From assembly GCA_023430285.1 (NCBI GenBank), contig JAEZAV010000002.1, forward strand, positions 1 to 7,728: a DNA stretch of 7,728 nucleotides, written 5' to 3'. A program made the position numbers and the translations under genes. Numbering within the stretch: position 1 is the first letter of the stretch; every line of letters starts with the position of its first letter. Under the pieces are notes generated by a model that worked only from the letters and a program-made list of their open reading frames with translations, was not told where the DNA came from and did not search any database. Shown piece by piece: positions 1 through 5,039 of this stretch. Source of the stretch: Methanobacteriota archaeon. GTDB lineage: Archaea; Methanobacteriota; Methanobacteria; Methanobacteriales; Methanobacteriaceae.

Positions 1-91
1 AAACCACAACAAACAAATTTTTCGAGTTAAATCCCATTCAATTCCCCCATTTTATCCCTTGTTTCTCAAAAAGTTTTTTAAAACCTTAGAA

Positions 92-107
92 CTTGGAAAA
101 TTCCAAG
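92..107. repeat. Inverted repeat, 7-bp arms
   Basis: The arms CTTGGAA and TTCCAAG are separated by two A residues. It could be a protein-binding palindrome or a small hairpin in a transcript. No promoter or gene is recognisable beside it, so its function is unknown. Confidence 0.4.
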
Positions 108-184
108 CATTCAATAACTAAAATCAATTCATGATACTACTTTTTTAATTCAAAATATAAAAAAATATCCAAATTCGACTTGGA

Positions 185-203
185 TCCCCCAGATTTTAGG
201 GGA
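185..203. repeat. GC-rich hairpin TCCCC/GGGGA in AT-rich DNA
   Basis: TCCCC (185-189) pairs with GGGGA (199-203) around a 9-nt loop. The stem can be lengthened by 177-181 with 204-208 past a three-base bulge. It stands out as a GC-rich island in AT-rich surroundings. It could be a transcription terminator of a gene outside the window or part of a small RNA. Confidence 0.35.
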
Positions 204-258
204 AGGTCTTGAACAATTTGAGAAAATTGAAAAACAGGAAAATGTTCATGAAAATGTG

Positions 259-276
259 AATAAATAGCTATTTATT
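259..276. repeat. Perfect 18-bp palindrome AATAAATAGCTATTTATT
   Basis: The sequence equals its own reverse complement over all 18 bases. It lies 26 nt beyond the 3' end of the tRNA-Ser gene. Each half contains a TATA-like AATAAATA, so it could hold overlapping divergent promoters, a binding site for a dimeric protein, or a terminator stem for the tRNA transcript. Nothing in the sequence decides between these. Confidence 0.5.
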
Positions 277-302
277 TGACTATCAAGCGGTTTTAGATTG
301 AA

Positions 303-388
303 CGCCGGGACTGGGATTTGAACCCAGGACGAACGTACGTTCAACAGGATTTCGAATCCTGCGCCTTACCTGACTAGACTATCCCGGC
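303..388 (-). tRNA. tRNA-Ser, anticodon CGA
   Basis: On the minus strand an 86-nt class II cloverleaf is complete. The acceptor stem is GCCGGGA with TCCCGGC and the discriminator is G73. The anticodon stem CAGGA/TCCTG closes the loop TTCGAAA, giving anticodon CGA, which reads serine codon UCG. The T arm is CTGGG TTCAAAT CCCAG. The long variable arm (GAAC GTAC GTTC) and the G discriminator are both expected for tRNA-Ser. The CCA end is not encoded (the next bases are TT), as is common in archaea. No intron is present. A minus-strand TATA box near 427-436 fits initiation a short distance upstream of the mature 5' end. Confidence 0.95.
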
Positions 389-414
389 AGTATTTTTATT
401 GACAATATCTCTAA

Positions 415-437
415 TTGGAATTTACTCCAATATAACA
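415..437 (-). promoter_or_regulatory. Probable promoter of tRNA-Ser
   Basis: On the minus strand the TATA-like GTTATATTGG lies about 43 nt before the mature tRNA 5' end, which predicts a transcript start near 405 and a short 5' leader. It overlaps an inverted repeat, TTGGA and TCCAA with a 6-nt spacer (415-430), that could be a protein site or chance. Confidence 0.4.
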
Positions 438-510
438 ATTTAGTTTTCATGGATATAATATTCCTCAAAAAAAAATAATCTTCATCCAAAAAAAATTTGT
501 TCTGTGAAAT

Positions 511-523
511 TCAAATATAACAG
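511..523 (+). promoter_or_regulatory. Possible promoter of the DUF2769 gene
   Basis: The TATA-like AAATATAAC is placed so that initiation about 25 nt downstream would give a leader of roughly 35-40 nt ahead of the ATG at 580. A second TATA-like element, GATATAATATT, at 453-463 is an alternative. Confidence 0.3.
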
Positions 524-579
524 CTGAACACAGTTTGTTTCCATACCTAAAAATTATCAATAAATCGGGGGAGTTTGAA

Positions 580-897
580 ATGCAGAAAATTGAATTCAGC
601 ATGGAAAATATCAAGCGATGTCTATGTAGTGTATGTGATGTGCAAAAAAGAAGTGCGTGTGCAAAGGACAAGCAAAAGTTGATGCTTTTAATTAAAAATC
701 AGGACCTTGACAGTCCAATGATGATGGGTCCAGACAAGGTTCCAGGACTTTACTGTTCAACTGGAAAAGCTGTTTGTCAGGACATTGACACCCATGAAAT
801 ATGTAAATGTGATGAATGCCCTGTTTGGATGGAATTTTCCCTGGATAAATTTGAAAACAACAGATACTTCTGTGAAAATGGAAAGTTCGAACCCTAA
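580..897 (+). CDS. Cys-rich DUF2769 family protein
   Basis: This 105-aa protein matches the DUF2769 pattern that I know mainly from methanogens; its function is unknown. It has ten cysteines: a CxCxxC cluster at residues 14, 16 and 19, single Cys at 27, 59 and 66, a second CxCxxC at 75, 77 and 80, and C98. The motifs GLYC (56-59), TGKAVC (61-66) and a YFC near the C-terminus are typical of the family. The arrangement suggests metal or Fe-S binding, but that is inference. No signal peptide or membrane segment is visible, so it is probably cytoplasmic. The ATG at 580 is preferred because GGGGGAG (567-573) sits six bases upstream; an in-frame TTG at 535 lacks such a site. It appears monocistronic, with a terminator-like hairpin after the stop. 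Confidence 0.85.
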   Translation: MQKIEFSMENIKRCLCSVCDVQKRSACAKDKQKLMLLIKNQDLDSPMMMGPDKVPGLYCSTGKAVCQDIDTHEICKCDECPVWMEFSLDKFENNRYFCENGKFEP

Positions 898-909
898 ATT
901 AAGAGATCA

Positions 910-951
910 TTAAAGCTCTAACTTTAAACTGCACAGTTATTTAATTTTTTA
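910..951 (+). terminator. Terminator-like hairpins and T-run after the DUF2769 gene
   Basis: Two small inverted repeats follow the stop codon: TTAAAG/CTTTAA with a 6-nt loop (910-927) and AACTG-CA-CAGTT (927-938). The second is followed by a T-rich stretch, TTTAATTTTTT, to about 950. Archaeal termination depends mainly on the T-run, so this is a plausible end for the upstream transcript. Confidence 0.4.
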
Positions 952-1129
952 ACCATGAAAATTGGATTAAACTATTCAGTAGGCCAATTTATTTGTGAAT
1001 AATTCGTTTTAGTTGAAGGTGGAGTATTAGTTAATATTTCCTGTAAAAGTGTAAAATAGCTTCATATAACCATTGTGATCCGGCCTTTGATCGTAACTAT
1101 TTATATTTAGAAAGTAGTAACCTAAATTT

Positions 1130-1235
1130 AGAGTCTGAAAGGAGGCGCGTGTTACAACAATAGATACCTTTCGATTTCTATATTTGCAGGGTCATTATGG
1201 GTTTTTTAACCTAACAATTCCCTGCTCAACTTTAA
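1130..1235 (+). ncRNA. Candidate small structured RNA (unassigned)
   Basis: A TATA-like TATTTATATTTAG at 1098-1110 predicts initiation near 1130. The sequence that follows is richer in G and C than its surroundings and can fold. GAAAGG (1137-1142) pairs with CCTTTC (1167-1172). A longer hairpin pairs GCAGGG (1186-1191) with CCCTGC (1220-1225), then crosses a symmetric 6x6 internal loop, then has a six-pair inner stem (1198-1203 with 1208-1213, including one G-T pair) capped by TTTT. A T-rich tail follows. It matches no RNA family I recognise. It could equally be a long leader of the coiled-coil gene or chance folding. Confidence 0.3.
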
Positions 1236-1340
1236 TTTTAATGTTCAAATGAAAAAATATATTAATTTTAAATATTCATAGAATTTTTATTGATTAATTT
1301 CTTTGATTGAGAATTGAATTTTTTAGGATTGAATTTATGA

Positions 1341-1760
1341 TTGGGGCTGATTGAAATTTTAGATTATGAAAAGGATGAGATTATAGCTAAGCTTGAAAGC
1401 GACTTGAAAACCATTGAAACTAAAAATATTGAATTGAAGTACACCAACAGAAACCTTATTTCCACAGTTTCTGAGCAAAAAAAGATGCTTAAAGTTTTAA
1501 AAGCGAAGCTTGAAAATTTAGAATCCACAAAAAATCATCCTGCCCCGAAAAATATTGGAGAACTTAAAACCAAGTATCAGAAATTGTTGGCTGACCATGA
1601 AGATCTGAAGGCCAAGTACCAAGCTTTACAAAAGGAGCTTGCAGAACTTAAAAACAAAGGTTCAGACACAAAATCTGGTCAAGGATTGTTTGGAAGGTTT
1701 TTAAAACGAACTGATGCAGATAAATCCCATGAAGATTCTGGAAAGGAATCCAAAAAATAA
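1341..1760 (+). CDS. Coiled-coil protein of unknown function, start uncertain
   Basis: The 139-aa product is highly charged and mostly helical. Heptad-like Leu/Ile/Lys/Glu patterns run at about residues 9-62 and 72-106, separated by a proline break (NHPAP, 65-69). The tail begins with GLFGRFLKR (115-123), a short basic-hydrophobic segment that might touch a membrane or partner, and ends in a hydrophilic KESKK. I recognise no catalytic domain or family. The listed start is TTG, immediately after an in-frame TGA. An ATG at 1337, with AGGA eight bases upstream, would fit better but is out of frame; dropping one G from GGGG at 1343-1346 would join it to this frame. The stop lies 58 nt before the radical SAM start, so co-transcription is possible. 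Confidence 0.65.
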   Translation: MGLIEILDYEKDEIIAKLESDLKTIETKNIELKYTNRNLISTVSEQKKMLKVLKAKLENLESTKNHPAPKNIGELKTKYQKLLADHEDLKAKYQALQKELAELKNKGSDTKSGQGLFGRFLKRTDADKSHEDSGKESKK

Positions 1761-1818
1761 TTTCTTCAATGGATTTAGAACTTAAAAAAATTTTTTACAA
1801 ATTAAAAGGTGTTTGTGT

Positions 1819-2955
1819 ATGGTTTTTCATGTTATGCTTGTACCCACCCTTGGATGTCCATCTAACTGCGGTTACTGTTGGAGTTCTGAGGAAGGTTCCG
1901 AGCTTATGAGTATTGATACATTGAAACAAACAGTTAACTGGCTTAAAACCCTTCGTGAAGATAGTGTTACAGTGACGTTCCATGGTGGAGAACCTTTGCT
2001 TGCGGGTTTAGAATTTTTTCAAACAGCACTCCCACTCATCAAAACAGAACTTGACCATTTAAAACCAGCCCTTGCAATTCAGACCAACCTATGGAACATG
2101 ACAGATGACCTTGCAGAACTCTTCAGTACCTACAACATCCCAATTGGTTCGAGTATAGATGGGCCTGAAGATTTAAACGACTATCAAAGGGGTGAGGGTT
2201 ACTACCAGAAAACCATGCAGGGTTACAAAATTGCCAGGGCACATAACTTAAAGGTTAGTTTTATCTGCACATTCACATCCCATTCAATCAAACACAAGGA
2301 AGCTATTTTAAACTACTTCCTTGAAAATGATCTGACACTCAAACTGCACCCATCACTACCATCCATGCGGGATGATAATCCTGATGAATGGGCACTGTCC
2401 CCTGAGGATTATGGAGAACTTCTGGTTTACCTGCTTGAAGAGTACCTGGACAAAATGGATGAAGTCGAAATAATGAACATCGACAACCTTGCAAAGAGCG
2501 TGTTCAGAAGAAGGGGTACTGTCTGCACCTTTGTAGACTGTATGGGCGACACCTTTGCCATAGGTCCCGATGGAAGTATTTATCCCTGCTACAGATTTGT
2601 GGGAATGCCAGACTACGTAATGGGAAATGTTCATGACAATCCAAGTCTGGATGATCTTGCTGAGTCCAAACCATGGCAACTCTTGATGGAATTTAAAGAC
2701 TTCGTTGATACAGACTGTAAGAGATGTAACTACGTGAAGTTCTGCAGGGGAGGATGTCCATACAACGCCCTGGCAATAACAGATGCCAAGGTTGAAGCTG
2801 TTGATCCGCACTGCATTGCTTACAAAAGAATATTCAAAGAAATTACAGACAAGGCCACCAAGGAAATGTTATCAGGATCACTCATGGGAAATTCCAAACC
2901 CTCAAAAACCACCAAGTACAGCATCATGGACCTCATGCTCAAAGAATCCAGATAA
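1819..2955 (+). CDS. Peptide-modifying radical SAM/SPASM enzyme (TIGR04083-like)
   Basis: This 378-aa protein has the layout of radical SAM enzymes that modify ribosomal peptides. The N-terminal CxxxCxxC (C13, C17, C20) binds the SAM-cleaving [4Fe-4S] cluster, and the GGEP motif at 56-59 belongs to the SAM site. A C-terminal SPASM-type domain has Cys at 236, 241, 257, 300, 303, 309, 313 and 332, including CxxCx5CxxxC, enough for two auxiliary clusters. The closest family I recall is TIGR04083, a methanogen group paired with TIGR04165 peptides; this is from memory. The ATG at 1819 is chosen over an in-frame TTG at 1813 because AGGTG lies just upstream and the protein then starts close to the cluster motif. 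A 55-aa Cys-rich peptide gene follows after 153 nt and is the likely substrate. The reaction (thioether crosslink, epimerisation or other) cannot be read from sequence. Confidence 0.88.
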   Translation: MVFHVMLVPTLGCPSNCGYCWSSEEGSELMSIDTLKQTVNWLKTLREDSVTVTFHGGEPLLAGLEFFQTALPLIKTELDHLKPALAIQTNLWNMTDDLAELFSTYNIPIGSSIDGPEDLNDYQRGEGYYQKTMQGYKIARAHNLKVSFICTFTSHSIKHKEAILNYFLENDLTLKLHPSLPSMRDDNPDEWALSPEDYGELLVYLLEEYLDKMDEVEIMNIDNLAKSVFRRRGTVCTFVDCMGDTFAIGPDGSIYPCYRFVGMPDYVMGNVHDNPSLDDLAESKPWQLLMEFKDFVDTDCKRCNYVKFCRGGCPYNALAITDAKVEAVDPHCIAYKRIFKEITDKATKEMLSGSLMGNSKPSKTTKYSIMDLMLKESR

Positions 2956-2959
2956 AACC

Positions 2960-2990
2960 ATTATTATATATTTTTAAATAAATTTACAGT
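2960..2990 (+). terminator. T-rich stretch after the radical SAM gene
   Basis: An AT-only run, TTATTATATATTTTTAAATA, directly follows the stop codon. It could end the upstream transcript. It also contains TATA-like sequence, so a promoter role is not excluded. Confidence 0.3.
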
Positions 2991-3057
2991 TCTAAGGATT
3001 TTGAAACTTCGAATACAAACTGAGCTTGTTTTAATTCGTCTTTGAATTATTTGCTAC

Positions 3058-3069
3058 TAAAATAAATAG
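3058..3069 (+). promoter_or_regulatory. Probable promoter of the Cys-rich peptide gene
   Basis: The TATA-like TAAAATAAATAG predicts initiation near 3088, giving a leader of about 20 nt that contains the ribosome binding site GGAG (3095-3098), ten bases before the ATG. An own promoter would let the peptide be made in excess over the enzyme encoded upstream, as expected for a substrate. Confidence 0.4.
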
Positions 3070-3108
3070 CTGTTCGTACATACTAATGATAACAGGAGAT
3101 GTGATAAC

Positions 3109-3276
3109 ATGAATCTTGGTAAACTGAATGAAAAATGTCCGAAGTGTGGTTGTAAAGACAAAACCCTCAAAAGAGATTTGGATTCTGAATTTCATGCCCA
3201 TGCAAAAACAGGATCACTCACCTGCAGCGAGTGTGGCTACGTTTTTGTAAGTAAAGAGGACGAAGAAACAGAATAA
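3109..3276 (+). CDS. Cys-rich peptide, probable radical SAM substrate (TIGR04165-like)
   Basis: The 55-aa product has five cysteines: CPKCGC at residues 10-15 and CSEC at 39-42. Between them lie a charged segment and an FHAH motif (28-31), then TGSLTC; the tail is acidic (KEDEETE). This matches my memory of the TIGR04165 family of methanogen Cys-rich peptides found beside TIGR04083 radical SAM enzymes, and such an enzyme is the next gene upstream. The start is supported by GGAGATGTGAT, which closely follows the archaeal anti-Shine-Dalgarno complement. There is no signal peptide, membrane segment or double-Gly leader, so a secreted product is not obvious. The alternative is a plain zinc-ribbon protein with two Cys pairs, but the fifth Cys (C15) and the partner enzyme favour a modified peptide. 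Confidence 0.82.
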   Translation: MNLGKLNEKCPKCGCKDKTLKRDLDSEFHAHAKTGSLTCSECGYVFVSKEDEETE

Positions 3277-3285
3277 AAAAAAAGA
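3277..3285 (-). terminator. T-run terminator of the small zinc-ribbon gene
   Basis: On the minus strand a run of nine T lies about 40 nt after the stop codon of the zinc-ribbon gene and abuts the end of the convergent peptide gene. An inverted repeat, ACAGATT/AATCTGT (3301-3307 with 3332-3338), precedes it and overlaps the stop codon. Confidence 0.45.
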
Positions 3286-3324
3286 TTAGCAAGAAGGGGC
3301 ACAGATTAAATTTACTCATGTTAA

Positions 3325-3684
3325 CTATTCAAATCTGTTGCCACAATCTTGACAGAAGTTAGCATTTGTTTGATTTATACTCCCACATTTTGAGCAGGAT
3401 TTATTTTTTGGTAACAAATTGCTTCCACAATTGTTACAAAATTTAGCAGACTCACCATTATTTTGACCACATTTAGGGCATAAAGTACTTGATTTTAAAG
3501 GATTTACTATGTTATTGGGGTTGTAATCATAGACTTTTTCAGGATTATTTTTTCCATTATTATTTTTCATTGACGTAGCAATAAATCCCACAATCATTAC
3601 TAATATCACGAACCATAATGGGCCAAAAACAAAAAAAGCTCCTTTTTCATCCTGAATTATGTTACATTTTTCGATTTTTATCAT
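3325..3684 (-). CDS. Membrane-anchored double zinc-ribbon protein
   Basis: The 119-aa protein has one hydrophobic segment near the N-terminus (about residues 16-38), an Asn-rich linker (40-66), and two zinc ribbons. The first uses C69, C72, C83 and C86; the second C97, C100, C111 and C114, both in the CxxCG...FCxxCG form of the widespread small zinc-ribbon families. The function is unknown; such domains often serve protein contacts. The start at 3684 is chosen because AGGAG lies five bases upstream; an in-frame ATG ten codons earlier has no comparable site. The preceding gene on this strand, another zinc-ribbon membrane protein, ends 63 nt upstream, with a T-run in the gap, so the two may be partly or separately transcribed. 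Which side of the membrane the ribbons face is uncertain. Confidence 0.75.
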   Translation of the reverse strand: MIKIEKCNIIQDEKGAFFVFGPLWFVILVMIVGFIATSMKNNNGKNNPEKVYDYNPNNIVNPLKSSTLCPKCGQNNGESAKFCNNCGSNLLPKNKSCSKCGSINQTNANFCQDCGNRFE

Positions 3685-3722
3685 TACTGCTCCTAAATTT
3701 TCAAATCTGGTCACTGATTTTT

Positions 3723-3745
3723 CTTAAAAAAAATAAAAAAAGAAG
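3723..3745 (-). terminator. T-run after the larger zinc-ribbon gene
   Basis: The minus strand reads CTTCTTTTTTTATTTTTTTT immediately after the stop codon of the 206-aa zinc-ribbon gene. Two adjacent T-runs like this are a typical archaeal termination signal and would reduce read-through into the 119-aa gene. Confidence 0.5.
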
Positions 3746-3747
3746 TA

Positions 3748-4368
3748 TCAGTAATAATCAAACACTTCAACATGCCATTTGTTTAGATTTGCTGCTATAA
3801 CGCTCAGATAATAATTTCCAGGACTGGCTGTGACTTCAAATTCATCACTCTGACTGGATTGGCTGAATGTGCCCATGTCTCCAGAACCAACATAACTTTT
3901 GGTTTCACCTTCAGGATATGCAAAGAAACTCATGAGTGCATATTCAGGACTGCTAGTTGAAGCGTTTATAACCACTTTAAATTTAGTTCCCTTGGTAGTG
4001 AATGATGGCGTGTTTTTATCACCACTTCCAGTGAAGTTAGCAACACTGTGCCATGTTACTGCAGGTGCAGTAGTCTGTGCTTGGTTTGTTGATTGTGGAG
4101 CATTGCCCGTAGTAGTTGCTGTATTCTTATCTGGGGTAACCATTGAACCTATTGCAAAAAGTATCAAAAGACCAACACAACAAACACCGATACCAATGGC
4201 TATTTTCCCGCCCTTACCTTGATCATTCCAAAATTTACCTATTCCATTTGCGGATGTTTTATTTGGATTTACTGAACCCTTTAAGCTCGTTAGTTCTGTT
4301 CCACAGTTCTGGCAAAAATCCGCATTATCACTATTTTCTGTTTTACATTTTGGACAAATTTTTGTCAT
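3748..4368 (-). CDS. Membrane protein with N-terminal zinc ribbon and extracellular domain
   Basis: The 206-aa protein begins with a zinc ribbon (C5, C8, C19, C22; CPKC...FCQNCG), then a polar linker, a transmembrane helix at about 55-77, a Thr/Gln/Asn-rich low-complexity stretch (80-105), and a C-terminal domain of about 100 residues rich in Ser, Thr and aromatics that looks beta-stranded. This is a common archaeal and bacterial layout with the ribbon inside and the beta domain outside; the role is unknown. ATG 4368 is preferred because GGGAGGA ends ten bases upstream; the ATG at 4377 would sit almost on that site, and the longer frame from 4425 would run into the upstream gene. It starts 35 nt after the DUF2085 stop, so the two are probably co-transcribed. 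Confidence 0.75.
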   Translation of the reverse strand: MTKICPKCKTENSDNADFCQNCGTELTSLKGSVNPNKTSANGIGKFWNDQGKGGKIAIGIGVCCVGLLILFAIGSMVTPDKNTATTTGNAPQSTNQAQTTAPAVTWHSVANFTGSGDKNTPSFTTKGTKFKVVINASTSSPEYALMSFFAYPEGETKSYVGSGDMGTFSQSSQSDEFEVTASPGNYYLSVIAANLNKWHVEVFDYY

Positions 4369-4403
4369 TCTTATCATTCCTCCCTTTAATTTGAAAAAAA
4401 ATA

Positions 4404-4823
4404 TTAGCCCATTAAAATAGCCCATTTAATAGCTTTGAGCAAAATAGCTAGGCCAACACCACCCATTAAACCCGTAAAAAATCTTAAAATATTGTTACTT
4501 TCTCTCAATCCTAATAATTGAGTAAAACCATCAAAAATGGTAGGGATCAACATTAAACTAGCCAATATAATTATCGGGATGGTGTATGGAATATAAAGAA
4601 AATAAGCTAGAATGAAGTACAAAGAACCAGCCAAATAAAATCCTGTGCACCTTGAACATACTGGGAAGTAATATCCGCGTATGTTAAATGTTCGTTCTGG
4701 AATACGGTGACATAGAAAATTTGTGAAAATATTGTAATCAAATGTTGCATCTTTGGTAGTGGTATTGTTTACACTGATTTTGTTCTTCCAAGATTTTAAA
4801 AATGACAGTCCCCATCCCCCCAA
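4404..4823 (-). CDS. DUF2085 family membrane protein
   Basis: The sequence carries the DUF2085 signature: CHRIPERTF (38-46), FPVCSRCTG (53-61), FDGFTQLLGLRESNN (97-111) and the LRFFTG that follows. The conserved Cys-His-Arg and CxxC suggest a metal or redox site next to the membrane, but no activity is known. Three hydrophobic segments lie at about 61-79, 81-98 and 113-137. The N-terminus is uncertain. The listed frame opens with TTG in a G-rich tract and has no clear ribosome site, and the first 30 residues resemble nothing conserved. An ATG at 4815 preceded by six G would look better but is in another frame. The gene leads the zinc-ribbon gene by 35 nt. Confidence 0.8.
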   Translation of the reverse strand: MGGWGLSFLKSWKNKISVNNTTTKDATFDYNIFTNFLCHRIPERTFNIRGYYFPVCSRCTGFYLAGSLYFILAYFLYIPYTIPIIILASLMLIPTIFDGFTQLLGLRESNNILRFFTGLMGGVGLAILLKAIKWAILMG

Positions 4824-4877
4824 TTAATATCAGATAATTAGATAGCTTAAAAGTTACCTATTAAAGCAAAATAGAAA

Positions 4878-4892
4878 CTGTTTATTAAAATG
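4878..4892 (-). promoter_or_regulatory. Possible promoter of the DUF2085/zinc-ribbon genes
   Basis: On the minus strand TTTTAATAAA could act as a TATA box with initiation near 4860. A stronger-looking TATTTATAAAATAG at 4967-4980 is an alternative, but it would give a leader of over 100 nt. Confidence 0.3.
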
Positions 4893-4983
4893 ATTTTTTT
4901 TACCATTTATTTTATGATTATAATGGAATAATAATCCCCATCACACCATTAAACAGAACAAGATTTCTATTTTATAAATATCT

Positions 4984-4991
4984 AAAAAAAA
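4984..4991 (-). terminator. T-run terminator of the carbonic-anhydrase-like gene
   Basis: Eight consecutive T on the minus strand lie about 50 nt after the stop codon, within a generally T-rich stretch. No strong stem precedes it, which is usual for archaeal terminators. Confidence 0.4.
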
Positions 4992-5039
4992 TACGTGGTT
5001 CTATCAAAAATAAACAACGAACTTGAGTCATTATACAAA

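Larger units (their letters stand above)
1..302. other. Non-coding AT-rich region downstream of tRNA-Ser
   Basis: I see no credible gene on either strand: reading frames are short and none has a ribosome binding site. The stretch holds three inverted repeats, listed separately at 92-107, 185-203 and 259-276. Because the tRNA is transcribed leftward, this is its downstream flank, and the repeats nearest to it could act in 3' processing or termination. Whether another gene ends or begins left of position 1 cannot be seen. Confidence 0.6.
898..1340. other. Non-coding region with candidate structured RNA
   Basis: I find no convincing gene in these 443 nt; the longest readable ATG frame near 955 encodes only 15 residues. 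The region contains a terminator-like element (910-951), a 12-bp palindrome TATTA-GT-TAATA (1025-1036), a TATA-like element (1097-1108) followed by a candidate structured RNA (1130-1235), and an AT-rich promoter-like stretch (1253-1285) ahead of the coiled-coil gene. Confidence 0.6.

Noticed and set aside
331..342. Perfect 12-bp palindrome GAACGTACGTTC
   Set aside because: It is the variable-arm stem of the tRNA-Ser, so it needs no operator explanation.
955..1002. Short ATG frame of 15 codons
   Set aside because: No ribosome site and no recognisable content; random frames of this size are expected.
1813..1818. Two-codon N-terminal extension of the radical SAM protein (TTG start, adding M-C)
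   Set aside because: The ATG at 1819 has better spacing to AGGTG, and the extra Cys would not be part of the cluster motif.
2356..2811. 151-aa open frame on the minus strand
   Set aside because: It lies entirely within the radical SAM gene on the other strand, whose motifs are unmistakable, and has no recognisable domain.
3899..4394. Plus-strand frames of 107 and 83 aa
   Set aside because: They are antisense to the zinc-ribbon membrane protein; their hydrophobicity mirrors its composition and no ribosome site supports them.
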